64,000 nt of DNA from Vibrio azureus. Its GTDB lineage: Bacteria > Pseudomonadota > Gammaproteobacteria > Enterobacterales > Vibrionaceae. The notes under the pieces were generated by a model. The model ran no database searches. It worked only from the letters and a program-made list of their open reading frames with translations, and was not told the origin of the DNA. Of this stretch, positions 23,444 to 32,817 are shown piece by piece (positions within the stretch are counted from its first letter, which is position 1; every line of letters begins with the position of its first letter). Location: NCBI RefSeq assembly GCF_002849855.1, contig NZ_CP018619.1:44597-108596 (forward strand), in the 5' to 3' direction. The position numbers and the translations under genes were made by a program.

Positions 23444-26400
23444 TTAACTGACTTTAGCTGAGGTGGTTTTATTACGTCGAGTGTTTTTCATGCTACGGTT
23501 AATAAAATTGACAATATCACTATCACTTAAATGTTCATTTATTTTGAATTGATATGGCTTTGGCGATAACAAATTCTCAAACTCATGTACCCAAAATGGA
23601 TAGCCATAGCATTTACATAACTCTAATGCTTCATCTTTAATTTTTTTAAATTTATCTAATGAGCCAGATTTTAGTAAGAACTTGCAATGATGATATTGGC
23701 AGTGTATGTAGTAATATTTTATATGAAAAAGGCAACTTGATGCCTTTTTATATAGACTTTCTATGTTACTTAGGCTCTGTATAGTTTCGCTAGAGATATC
23801 AAAGGAACTTCTTTCCTCATTAATAGCAAGCATTAGATATTTTAACCCACTTGTAAATGGATTTACACTTACAAGTTTTTTTATTTCAGAGTCTGATAAG
23901 GGACATACTAAGTGAAGAATATAGCTAAGTTGGCATTTTTCTAAATGTAGATTTGGGTGTAAAGAACAAATTGTTGATTTCAAATCATCTATATTAATAG
24001 TGTTAAGTAATCGATTAGATTCATAGTAAGACAAGTTTTTATCGCAATTATTTAAATACACTGTATGAAATATGCACTTTTCATATAATACCGGAGGATA
24101 TCGACGTGGACTGTCTTGCTGAATTTTAACTAAATGCTCCAAGTCAAAGTTAGTATATCCTTCCATAGAGTAAATGGAGTGTGCTACCATTGAATTGATA
24201 TATTCATGCCTTACTTCAGGGTTTATAGCAATTGTTTTTTCATAAGGGAATAAGCTTTGTAACATCTCAAATGCATTATCAAAGCTTCCACTAAAGTACA
24301 GACTAGAACAGAGCTGTACCTTGAATGATTCTAGCAAAAAATTAGGAATAGCGATTGCTTCACTTTCAATACTTTCAATGAAAATAGAAAGTTTATCAGA
24401 AAATGATTTAGATAAACATAAATCAACACAAAATGCTGAAAGTGAATCGATAAAGTCCAAATACTCAGTAGGGTCTATAATGTCAAAGTTAGTCTTATGA
24501 CCCATTTCTAAAGTAAGTAAGAAATTGTTTATGTTCGATAGTGCTATATCAAAGCCTATATTTTCCTTATCGAGTCTAAGGTCATATAATAATTTCATAA
24601 ACGACATATTATAATCTACTATATTTTGCCAGTATGTATCATAGGTGTTATTTTGATTGGCCTTGATTAAAACAAATCGATTAATTATTGGATGAAGTTT
24701 TATGTTTCTACTTGAATCTTCTATCAATGACTTATTAGAAAGTGTTTTAATTGAATTATCTGTAATAAGGCTTTTGAATTTTTTGTTCTTGTGACTATCA
24801 TGTTTGCTTTCAGCTATTTTTTTAAGAGAATTAAGACTGATTCCATCAGGAAAGAAAGAAATGAGCTCTAATGCTTTCTGGTCTATGTCATTAAGAGTTC
24901 GATAAGAGTAAACTACGGAACCAAGAAGGGAGTTTTTTCTATTGATATTCAAATCTGTACTATGATTGAAGTAACCTAAACAGTCAATGCTAGAAAAAAG
25001 TTCTTGTAAATCCTTTTCTAGATCATGGGTACTTTTACCCGGAGGTATGTTAGATGCTATTAATTTTATAGCAAGTGGGTTTCTATCTAGCTGTTCTTCA
25101 ATAATATTATTTTTAATATATAGTTGCTCACCTGGTGATGAGTACTTATTTTTTGTGATCTTATTGAATAACTGTATAGCTTCATCTGATTCCAGTGATC
25201 GCAAAGTATATTCTTCTTCCCAAGGCTCGTCACAAGACTCCCTTGTCGTTATAACTATAGAAGAAAACTGACTTAACTCACCAATTAAAGTTAAATACCT
25301 TGATTTTATATCTTTGGATGTTTCAGTATTGTTTAATATCGACTCAAAATTATCTAAGATTATCAGTCGTTTTTTTTCATCAAAAAAATCATTTAGATGC
25401 TCAATCAAATATTGTGCACTTTGAAGATTAAATATTGATGATATCTTTTGATAAAACAGATTGAAGTCTGCTATTGGTTCACAATCAATAAAATGTATGC
25501 CACCATTATACTTATCTCTTTTAGATAGTTCGATGGCAAGTTTATTAATTAAAGTGGTTTTTCCTATACCACCACTCCCTTTTATAACAAGAACCAATTC
25601 TTTATCTTCAATCCTAGTAATTTCTCTGCTAATTGCAGAAAGGTCACTATGCCTTCCCACAAAGTTTGTAGTAGTGGATTTGTCAATATTGTATAGTCTT
25701 GATTCTGAGCTACTAGTAACTTTATTTTTTGTCGAGCTTTTTATGTCAAATTTGAAATTATTTTCGTTAACAACAATTGATCCTTCTATATAGCCAAGAT
25801 TTTTTCTTTTGAAAACTTGATAGTATAATTGGTCTAATTTCTTCAATGAGTCTTTATTTTTATTGTCAATTTCAAAAATTACGATTGGGAGGTTTGTAAT
25901 TTCTTCTAAATTATTTTTTCTTATGTTTTTAGGTATGGATTCGACAATTATAAATATACCTTTTGCATTTGTAGGTAAAGAGTAAAATAGGTCGTTGAGT
26001 TCTAGGAAGTCCCTACAACAAGAGTCATCTTCAATTTGAAGTCCGTTTTTTGTTAATTTTGACAAAATGAATATATAATCCGATTCATCCCAAATTGTCT
26101 CACCATTTAGAGGTTTAATAAAAAGTTCTGACTTGAACTTTTTAAGAGATTTTACATATGGATCATAATCGAATTGATAGTCAAGAGGGTTCGCTATAAG
26201 AACTGATATCTTATCAATCGCTTCAATTTTTTTTGAACTCTCTATCTGTTTGATCTGCTCATCAGCTTTAACTTCTTTTTTTTGCTTGTTTTTTAATGAA
26301 TTGCTTGCGATAGAGTTAAGTAAAGTTTCAAGAGGTTCGCCGAAATCATCAAAAGGGATAATATGAATTGAATTTGTTATTGCTTTAAGTTTGGTTTTTA

Positions 26401-27160
26401 TAGTAGAACTATCGGATTCTTTTACTAGAGCATAGTGGGGACCTGTATTATTGGCAAACAAGTCATTCTGCTTGTGCATTTCTTCTAATATCTCAACGTC
26501 ACCCAAAGAACTGCCAATGAACAGGATTGTTTCTGTGGAAAAAATATCTCGAAGTGTAGTAATTGCCGCCTCGTTTTCTTCACCTTCTCCGGAAGAATAA
26601 AGATGGTTGTAGCTTTCAGGCGTCAAAACTATATTTTCTGGAATGTCAATAAATCCGTGCAAATGCCATACCATATCTTCAGTGGAGTTAGTTGCTTTAA
26701 AGTCCCTTAATTTTGATTTATAAGAGTTGTCTAAGCTAGTAACGCTTGCTGGGGAGCGATGAGCCCATTCTAAACACTTGTCATAGTTAAGTGTAATGAT
26801 TCTATGACTTATATCCCAGATGAGACGTTGTAATTTTGCACTCGTTTCATCAAGTTGATCTAAGTCAGGACTAAACTGTTTTTTAAGAAATTCATACCAT
26901 GTGGCGTCTGGCAGGTGTTTCCTTGCCATTTGAGCAGCTGTATGTAATTCGTCTATATTAACTAGCGCGTTAATTGCATTTACGGCGCTTTCATTGCCTT
27001 CCTCAGCTGCTTTGTTCGCTGCGTTTACTAGTAATGTCTTCCAGCATGGGAAAACCCTTTCACCTTTTTTATTTTTTATGGACATTGATACACCGGCACC
27101 AACCAGTGGGATAACGTTGCCTTGGGATAGCTTATCTACTAACGTTTCGGGTAATTTCAT
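23444..27160 (-). CDS. SIR2-domain STAND NTPase (Avs5/NLR-like defence protein)
   Basis: 1238 aa. N-terminal SIR2-like NADase domain: GAGVS at 21-25, LNYDKCLEW near 150, HLHG near 185, IGSSLGD near 225. A second Rossmann-like or TIR-like segment follows at about 310-450. A STAND/NB-ARC ATPase comes next: Walker A GSGGIGKTT near 530, RLIILDNFE near 605, then sensor TTRES. The C-terminal half is helical, repeat-like, and rich in Asn, Lys and Ser. SIR2-STAND proteins detect phage components with the C-terminus and deplete NAD in response. All key motifs look intact. Very AT-rich compared with its neighbours, a sign of transfer. No partner gene adjoins it. Confidence 0.85.
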   Translation of the reverse strand: MKLPETLVDKLSQGNVIPLVGAGVSMSIKNKKGERVFPCWKTLLVNAANKAAEEGNESAVNAINALVNIDELHTAAQMARKHLPDATWYEFLKKQFSPDLDQLDETSAKLQRLIWDISHRIITLNYDKCLEWAHRSPASVTSLDNSYKSKLRDFKATNSTEDMVWHLHGFIDIPENIVLTPESYNHLYSSGEGEENEAAITTLRDIFSTETILFIGSSLGDVEILEEMHKQNDLFANNTGPHYALVKESDSSTIKTKLKAITNSIHIIPFDDFGEPLETLLNSIASNSLKNKQKKEVKADEQIKQIESSKKIEAIDKISVLIANPLDYQFDYDPYVKSLKKFKSELFIKPLNGETIWDESDYIFILSKLTKNGLQIEDDSCCRDFLELNDLFYSLPTNAKGIFIIVESIPKNIRKNNLEEITNLPIVIFEIDNKNKDSLKKLDQLYYQVFKRKNLGYIEGSIVVNENNFKFDIKSSTKNKVTSSSESRLYNIDKSTTTNFVGRHSDLSAISREITRIEDKELVLVIKGSGGIGKTTLINKLAIELSKRDKYNGGIHFIDCEPIADFNLFYQKISSIFNLQSAQYLIEHLNDFFDEKKRLIILDNFESILNNTETSKDIKSRYLTLIGELSQFSSIVITTRESCDEPWEEEYTLRSLESDEAIQLFNKITKNKYSSPGEQLYIKNNIIEEQLDRNPLAIKLIASNIPPGKSTHDLEKDLQELFSSIDCLGYFNHSTDLNINRKNSLLGSVVYSYRTLNDIDQKALELISFFPDGISLNSLKKIAESKHDSHKNKKFKSLITDNSIKTLSNKSLIEDSSRNIKLHPIINRFVLIKANQNNTYDTYWQNIVDYNMSFMKLLYDLRLDKENIGFDIALSNINNFLLTLEMGHKTNFDIIDPTEYLDFIDSLSAFCVDLCLSKSFSDKLSIFIESIESEAIAIPNFLLESFKVQLCSSLYFSGSFDNAFEMLQSLFPYEKTIAINPEVRHEYINSMVAHSIYSMEGYTNFDLEHLVKIQQDSPRRYPPVLYEKCIFHTVYLNNCDKNLSYYESNRLLNTINIDDLKSTICSLHPNLHLEKCQLSYILHLVCPLSDSEIKKLVSVNPFTSGLKYLMLAINEERSSFDISSETIQSLSNIESLYKKASSCLFHIKYYYIHCQYHHCKFLLKSGSLDKFKKIKDEALELCKCYGYPFWVHEFENLLSPKPYQFKINEHLSDSDIVNFINRSMKNTRRNKTTSAKVS

Positions 27161-27503
27161 GATTATTCGATCTTAACAATTAGTCTTTCTAAAACCAAAC
27201 AAACTCAACCCACAACCCTAACATCATCTTTCCAACGGACAGTGTAGAGCCAATAAAGCTAATGAACGTTGTATATCATTTAGGGGGAGTAGGCTGTACA
27301 TGGCGACTAGGTAAGTTCCTGTCGATGCTTGGCGGATTTCTTTGTCAACGATTGCTGTCAGACAAACGTTTACCTAAAATTTAAAACACTTACTTGGACG
27401 TTACATCATATCCAATACCTCAGCATGATATTAGTTTTGTAGCATATATGATATTAGTTTTGTAGTATATTGGACAATCTTTGATAACCTACGAACTGTA
27501 CAT
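27161..27503. other. AT-rich upstream region of the SIR2 gene
   Basis: No gene seen. A short direct repeat ATGATATTAGTTTTGTAG appears twice near 27423 and 27447. Probably holds the promoter of the minus-strand SIR2-STAND gene. Confidence 0.35.
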
Positions 27504-28364
27504 GGGCCTGTTGCAAAAATTAAATATGTTTCTGAGGTGCCTAAATAAGCACCTCTTTTCATATGTAAATTCCAAAGATATTGAAGAGTTCATTGAGGAA
27601 GGCGGATCTCTCCTGCACTCTCAGCTTCGGCTCATCACGACGTAACCAAAAATCAAACTGGCCTTTATTCAACATCCGTATTCCTTCAAAACCTTGAATG
27701 GTTGACCAAGCCCGCTTTCGCACTTTGAAGCCACCGGTGGCTTCGAGAAGCTTTTTAACGGGAGCGTGGTCAGATTCAATACCATTGTTGAGATATTTCA
27801 TTTGTCGATGTTCTACATCTTGGCGTAAGCGGCCTTCACGCTTGAGACGAGCAATGGCGTTCCCATAAGACGAATGTTTGTCAGTATTTAATGCGTTGGG
27901 ATGAAAGGAGGCTTTATAGCGACGTAAGCAGTGGTTTCAGAAATTGGTAAGCGGCCTCTTTATTACGCTGATGAGAGAAGAAGAAATCCACCGTTTCCCC
28001 ACGTTTATTGATGACTCGATAGAGATAATGCTATTTGCCTTTCACCTCGACGCAAGTTTCATCAAGCTGCCAAGAAGAATCAATACGGGTGAATTGATAA
28101 CGGCGTAACTTCTTATGTAGGATAGGCCCATAGTGGATAAAGCAACGATAAATCGTGGAGCGATTCCCGAATACACCGCGTTCGGCCAACATATCACTGA
28201 GGTTTGCATAGCTCATTGCGGTAGTGCCATACCAGCGTACATATCATAAGATAAGTTCAGGGGTGATATGTCGCCATTTGAATTCAGACTTGGCCATAAC
28301 GCGTTGCTCAGTGATGAATCATAGTTAAAGTCTGGCGGGTTGTGAGGTTTTTGCAACAAGCCCA
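27504..28364 (-). mobile_element. Degenerate IS6-family element
   Basis: Ends GGGCCTGTTGCAAAAATT (27504) and TTTTTGCAACAAGCCC (to 28364) enclose a transposase broken into pieces. MSYANLSDMLAERGVFGNRSTIYRCFIHYGPILHKKLRRY at 28216-28031 and KYLNNGIESDHAPVKKLLEATGGFKV...FLNELFNIFGIYI at 27801-27559 are in different frames. Flanks show no 8-bp duplication, so the copy has recombined. It is the longest representative of the IS6 relics scattered in this window. Confidence 0.88.
27559..28300 (-). pseudogene. IS6-family transposase, frameshifted
   Basis: N-terminal, middle and C-terminal pieces of one DDE transposase lie in different frames, with a stop inside the central DDE region (around 27900-28030). 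The C-terminal IESDHAPVKKL and GFEGIRMLNKGQ are characteristic of the family. Confidence 0.85.
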
Positions 28365-28572
28365 ATTGCACTGTGTTGAAATTTCAAGCCGTATTCTATC
28401 TAAGATTCGCTGTATACATCAAAAGGCTTGTTTTTGTAGTCAGGTGCATTTTCTGGATGATTTGTGATTGCATCAAAGTGCCGCACTGAAACGCGACATT
28501 TGACCCTCTCACGAATGAATGTATAAAAAAGGCCGCAATTAAGCGACCTAATTTAAAGGTTAAAAATCAGTT

Positions 28573-29142
28573 CTAAAGCATCAACTTGAAGCTCTTTAAG
28601 TATGAGATGAAGCTTGGGAGTCTCTGTTTTTGCAAGCAAGCTAAGAACTCATCTTGGTTCATTGATGGTCTTTTTAATGAAGCTCTTTGTTGTTGGGCAG
28701 CCTTAACGCATGCGCTACTGTCCAATTCAAACATATCACACAGGAACTCATCTGGATGTATCGCTGATAGACCTAAAGGCTCGAGTTCGTTAAGAGGGAA
28801 ATCTTTTAGGTTGAAAGTAATGATAGACTCAGCCTGACCTTTAATGGCGGCCGCTACAACATGTCTATCATTAACATCGGGTAAAGTAAGGCCATCAATT
28901 AAAGGCTCAAATCCTTCAATCAAACAGTCTGGAACATTCGCGTTCATTAACTGTCGAATTTTTTGCAGTTGTTCTGCATTTAGCCCTGGCCTATTTTTCA
29001 GTAAATTTCGAGTCCATTCATCATGTATTTGTTCTGTCCATCGCGCTCTAAATAGGCCAGTATTGGCCAAGTACATTAGGTAGCTGCGGAGTGGAGCTGG
29101 GTACATTACACATGCGTCTAGAATTACCGTATATGACGCCAT
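28573..29142 (-). CDS. PIN-domain toxin
   Basis: 189 aa. PIN-like nuclease: first acidic residue in VILDACVMYP, conserved middle WTEQIHDEWTRNL, third Asp in LPDVNDRHVVAAAI, and TFNLKDFP. These are the quartet of acidic residues that hold metal in VapC-like RNases. The ~60-residue C-terminal helical extension marks the longer PIN subgroup. Starts TAATG-overlapping the antitoxin stop. The pair is a probable VapBC-like stabilisation or abortive-infection module. Confidence 0.88.
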   Translation of the reverse strand: MASYTVILDACVMYPAPLRSYLMYLANTGLFRARWTEQIHDEWTRNLLKNRPGLNAEQLQKIRQLMNANVPDCLIEGFEPLIDGLTLPDVNDRHVVAAAIKGQAESIITFNLKDFPLNELEPLGLSAIHPDEFLCDMFELDSSACVKAAQQQRASLKRPSMNQDEFLACLQKQRLPSFISYLKSFKLML

Positions 29143-29594
29143 TAATATCCCATATCCATTTCTTGGTCTAATGCAGATAACTCAGCAAGATCAGCTAGTC
29201 TATTTTCCTCTAGGCGGTTCTTGTACTCCATAAGATCAACATATGCTACCTTTCTACGATTGCCTGTACGACTATACGGAATATCACCTGAATCAAGAAG
29301 CTTAATAAAAGTAGGACGAGACATATTTAGCATATCAGCACCTTCTTGTGTTGTGAGCTCCGCATGAATAGGGGTGATGCTAACAGAGTTACCTTGACCT
29401 AATTGAGTAAGCACCTCGATCATCATATTTAATGCGCTTGCTGGAATAGTTACCCCGTGAGTATTACCAGACTTATCGACCACATTAATCCTTTGAGCTT
29501 CACCATTAATTTCTATAACGGCTGACAACTCTTGGCTACCAAGCTTAGCAAGTGCCATGTCTTCAGCGCTTGGCAATTTTGTAGCTGTATTCAT
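29142..29594 (-). CDS. Excisionase-type HTH antitoxin
   Basis: 150 aa. The C-terminal half contains ELTTQEGADMLNMSRPTFIKLLDSGDIPYSRTGNRRKVAYVDLMEYK, the MerR/excisionase-type DNA-binding domain common in antitoxins paired with PIN toxins. N-terminal residues form a beta-rich part. Good ribosome site (AGAGAG). Two identical 18-base operator repeats lie 67-110 bases upstream, consistent with autoregulation. Confidence 0.85.
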   Translation of the reverse strand: MNTATKLPSAEDMALAKLGSQELSAVIEINGEAQRINVVDKSGNTHGVTIPASALNMMIEVLTQLGQGNSVSITPIHAELTTQEGADMLNMSRPTFIKLLDSGDIPYSRTGNRRKVAYVDLMEYKNRLEENRLADLAELSALDQEMDMGY

Positions 29595-29660
29595 CGTGTT
29601 TCTCTCTAGTTTTTTGTTTCTGGTATCTTGGTATACAAATCTGCATACAATAACATTATC

Positions 29661-29704
29661 CGAAATATTCGAAAAAAGTCAACATTCGAAATATTCGAAA
29701 AAAG
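29661..29704. promoter_or_regulatory. Tandem operator of the PIN toxin-antitoxin pair
   Basis: CGAAATATTCGAAAAAAG occurs twice (29661-29678 and 29687-29704), offset by 26 bases. Each contains TTCGAA half-sites on AT-rich DNA. Most likely bound by the MerR-type antitoxin. Confidence 0.7.
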
Positions 29705-29875
29705 AGGTTGGCATTATTGATGGACTTAATGCTCGTAGTCGGCCTAGCTTAAGGTTTATCAACGAACGCTTAAACATCTTTAATTATGGTACTTCGATAT
29801 GTAGTGGATGAGTAAAACTAACCACTGGTTCGTAACTGTCCAAAATTAAGCTAGCTAAGGCCGTCATGTCTGTGA

Positions 29876-31030
29876 TTACAAAGCGACTTCATCGTGTTTT
29901 TTGTTCATAACTGCCTTTACACGCTTCACGGTTGAACGGCCTTTGCCAGTCATTTCTGCCGTCTGATTTATCGATTTTCCAAGCTTCAAGTAGGCGAAAA
30001 TATCGGAGTGTTTTTCTAGAAACGCATCATGACTTAAGGTTGAGCCTTTCGGGCGACCAAACTTACCATTTTCACGCTGGGTGAGCTCAATACCACGTTT
30101 TGAAGCCATTAAACGTTTTTCTTCATACTTCCAACGACCTGTGGCAATGAACCTTTCGTTTTTATTGAAAGGCTCCGTACTGTTGGCAAGCCTAGTAAAT
30201 TCCGATTTCAGTTTCTTCAATGCTCGTTTATCAAGAACCAGGTATTCCGTGTGCAAACCCACCTTCGCTACTTGGTTGCGATAGCGATGAAAGACATACT
30301 GTTCAACATGGCCACAATTGGCAACAACACGCAAAATCTTACTTTTTACCACACTTTGATCTGTTGCTTTTTCAAGATCCTGGACGGTTTCTTTAAGGCG
30401 CTGCTCTGGTTGTCTCGATGTCCGACCTACCTTATGAATGATTGAACCATCCCCCAATTGATATTCAAATAAATACAGTGATGCGGTGAGTATCGATTGT
30501 TGACGATGCGATTCAATCTCTAACCAAGCACGATGTTGTTGACCTTGCTCGATAGCATTACGTAAGTCCTGTATACGTTGCTGTAAATGGTCGCGCATCC
30601 ACTTACTGAATTTTTCCATTGTTAAACTACCGAGTATGACTTTTGCAGTCTCGGTAAATATTACGTTATCGTTCCAAACATCATGTTCTAACAGTTCATG
30701 ATGAAGCGAGTGCGGCAGGTGAGAGGCATTTAACTTGAAGACGTTCGGTGATTTACTTTCCGCGTCATAACCTTGCTTCAATGTTTCAACAACCTTCAAT
30801 GGATAATTGAGGTGAAAGTGATGCCAAGCCGGTATCTGAGGGATTTCATTGAGCGACTCATGACACGTTTCGCCATCATGACGAAAGTGTGCTGATTTTT
30901 TAGCGCCTTTCACAGCAATCAAGGAACAAGAGCAAAAAGGACAGATTAATGGAGTCCTACCTGATTTCTGTGCATCAATGTGAAAGAAGTTCCCTTGGAT
31001 ATCCTTTCCAAAGCTTAAATAGACTGGCAT
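29876..31030 (-). CDS. Three-part protein: CoiA-like zinc N-terminus, GIY-YIG-like nuclease, HTH
   Basis: 384 aa. Residues 1-55: CPFCSCSLIAVKGAKKSAHFRH, the zinc-binding N-terminus seen in CoiA-like proteins. Near 187-260: SLYLFEYQLGDGSIIHKVGRTSRQPEQRL, a T5orf172/MUG113-type GIY-YIG core (the first strand is LYLFEY instead of GIY; KVG-R kept). C-terminal 320-375: GRPKGSTLSHDAFLEKHSDIF...SINQTAEMTGKGRSTVKRVKAVM, a resolvase-like HTH. Domain call on the nuclease is moderate; the combination is unusual. An 18-base perfect inverted repeat ends 8 bases before its ATG and could be its own binding site. Confidence 0.75.
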   Translation of the reverse strand: MPVYLSFGKDIQGNFFHIDAQKSGRTPLICPFCSCSLIAVKGAKKSAHFRHDGETCHESLNEIPQIPAWHHFHLNYPLKVVETLKQGYDAESKSPNVFKLNASHLPHSLHHELLEHDVWNDNVIFTETAKVILGSLTMEKFSKWMRDHLQQRIQDLRNAIEQGQQHRAWLEIESHRQQSILTASLYLFEYQLGDGSIIHKVGRTSRQPEQRLKETVQDLEKATDQSVVKSKILRVVANCGHVEQYVFHRYRNQVAKVGLHTEYLVLDKRALKKLKSEFTRLANSTEPFNKNERFIATGRWKYEEKRLMASKRGIELTQRENGKFGRPKGSTLSHDAFLEKHSDIFAYLKLGKSINQTAEMTGKGRSTVKRVKAVMNKKHDEVAL

Positions 31031-31037
31031 AACAAAC

Positions 31038-31091
31038 CATACTTTTTTGAACCCATGTGATTATGATTCTAGGTGGGTTCAAAAAAGTATG
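31038..31091. promoter_or_regulatory. Perfect 18-bp inverted repeat at the GIY-YIG gene start
   Basis: CATACTTTTTTGAACCCA (31038-31055) and TGGGTTCAAAAAAGTATG (31074-31091) with an 18-base spacer. Fits an operator or a leader hairpin over the start of the minus-strand gene. Confidence 0.75.
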
Positions 31092-31260
31092 CAAGTTGAA
31101 GCTTTATTTTGGGGCTTGCTAAAAATTTTTGGGCACACCATCATTTCAGCTATCAAATCAGTAAAAACGCAATCACTGTCTGTGCTAATTTGGTTCGATA
31201 TTAGATGTAAAGACACCGCACTTTCATTTGGGTGATAAAAGCTTAGTCATATTAAAGTAC

Positions 31261-32481
31261 ATGAAGAAAACAACACTATGGGTTGCCTTAGGCACCATTA
31301 CTGTTTTGGCCACTGGTGTAGGTGGTTGGATGCAGATGCACAGTCAGCCTAAAGAACCGAGCGCTTATCAAGAATACTTAGATTTACTAGTTAAGGTTCG
31401 TGAATTTTATAAGTCAGCGCAGTACAGAGAAAATAAAGAGATAGAACGATGGAGTATTATCTCTAATATTCCCCAAGAACCTACTATGGAGCCGTGGGAT
31501 AGAGTACATACCCAGCCGCAATTAATGTTCACATACAGTAAAGACTCGACCTTATTTACTATGAACATCGATGGCACTGATATACGCAAAGTTGTGGGCC
31601 GAGAAGAGTTAGGTGACCGATTAATTTACCCTGGTTCCGCTGAGCGAACTCCTGATGGTCGTTACTTAAAAATGAGTTACTTTGGTAATGCCAGTACAGA
31701 TTGTATGGTGTTTGATTTAAAAGAACGCCGATTGCTCCAAACTACCGATCACTGTGGTTATGCTCAATTCAGTCAAGATAGCAAATATTATTATTTCCGT
31801 GGCAAAGCCTTTGTCGGGGTGAGTCGTTTAGAGCTGAGTACTGGCAAGGTTGAAGATTTAACACCGGCTACACTCCAATTTGAAAAGGGAGGGGTTACTT
31901 ACCGAGCACTTCACACAAGTTCATTTGCCATCAATGAAGCGTTGGACCGACTAACCTGGACCGCTACACGCAGAAATCTGGATGGAAATGGTTATAAAAT
32001 ACTAAGCCATGATCAGATTTTATACCGCCTTTCAGATCTGTCTCTGATTGGGTTACAAGATTTGTGGTCACCACATTGTGAGCGTGGCTTTAGGCCAGGC
32101 CCCGCTTACCGTTATTTTGTGTGTATTGAAGGCAAACGCAATTATGTTTATGCCTTCAGTGACCCAAGTACTCTAATCGAAGAGGCGCCAGAAGGTATCG
32201 TGCTGCAACCAGGCAAATGGTATATGGAAGCGAAAGGCGATTATATCTATCGTATCCGTCAGCAAGGAGACCCAGGGATGTTTAAAATAATGACTTACTC
32301 TTACGGTAATCAAGATGAGGATGGGGATTTTACTCGGTACTCTAAGCTAAAGATATATATTCCTCAAGCATTAGCAGCGAGATTCGATAATATAGATTTA
32401 GATGCATTATTCCCTCCTATTCCAACTCAGGCTCAATATGACGAATCATACAAACGTCAGCTTGCAAAGCTTAAAGATTGA
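31261..32481 (+). CDS. Membrane-anchored beta-propeller-like protein
   Basis: 406 aa from the ATG at 31261; an upstream TTG extension is not supported by a ribosome site. N-terminal anchor MKKTTLWVALGTITVLATGVGGWM, then a periplasmic/extracytoplasmic domain with TolB-like blades (LFTMNIDGTDIRKVVG...PDGRYLKMSYFG...YAQFSQDSKYYYFRGK...VSRLELSTGKVEDLTP). Function unknown. A diverged, broken copy of its last third lies at 21059-21387, and the first 85 bases after the stop are also shared. Together the two copies bracket the SIR2-PIN-GIY-YIG segment. Confidence 0.7.
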   Translation: MKKTTLWVALGTITVLATGVGGWMQMHSQPKEPSAYQEYLDLLVKVREFYKSAQYRENKEIERWSIISNIPQEPTMEPWDRVHTQPQLMFTYSKDSTLFTMNIDGTDIRKVVGREELGDRLIYPGSAERTPDGRYLKMSYFGNASTDCMVFDLKERRLLQTTDHCGYAQFSQDSKYYYFRGKAFVGVSRLELSTGKVEDLTPATLQFEKGGVTYRALHTSSFAINEALDRLTWTATRRNLDGNGYKILSHDQILYRLSDLSLIGLQDLWSPHCERGFRPGPAYRYFVCIEGKRNYVYAFSDPSTLIEEAPEGIVLQPGKWYMEAKGDYIYRIRQQGDPGMFKIMTYSYGNQDEDGDFTRYSKLKIYIPQALAARFDNIDLDALFPPIPTQAQYDESYKRQLAKLKD

Positions 32482-32817
32482 AGATCTAAGGTTAGGTAAG
32501 TGGGTAAGCGGTACAACCTAGGTTACGTTGTAACTTGGGTTAAAATCACTTTGCTTAATCATGCCTGAAAGAAGGGCGCTCAACGACTTTATTTAACATA
32601 ATTATATTAATACGCATTAATGGTGTAGGCGCAATTTAGTAATGTCCGGTTTGAGCAATTTTAAAATGTCCTGTTTAGGCTGTGACAATACTCATCAAGA
32701 CATAGGTCGATGTGTAGGTGTAGAGACACAGGCTCTGGAAATATTATTAACCAGAGAATAAAAATGAGGTGCTCATAAGAACACCCCAGATATAACTTTA
32801 CGTTTTAAAAAAGCGAT
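32482..32817. other. Intergenic stretch, partly shared with 21388-21475
   Basis: The first 85 bases match the sequence after the broken paralogue at 21387. The rest shows no gene. A GAGGTGCTCATAAGAACACCCC hairpin near 32764 resembles the inner end of IS6 relics. Confidence 0.5.

Noticed and set aside
24987..25793. Plus-strand frames inside the SIR2-STAND gene
   Set aside because: Shadow frames of an AT-rich coding region with clear domain motifs on the other strand.
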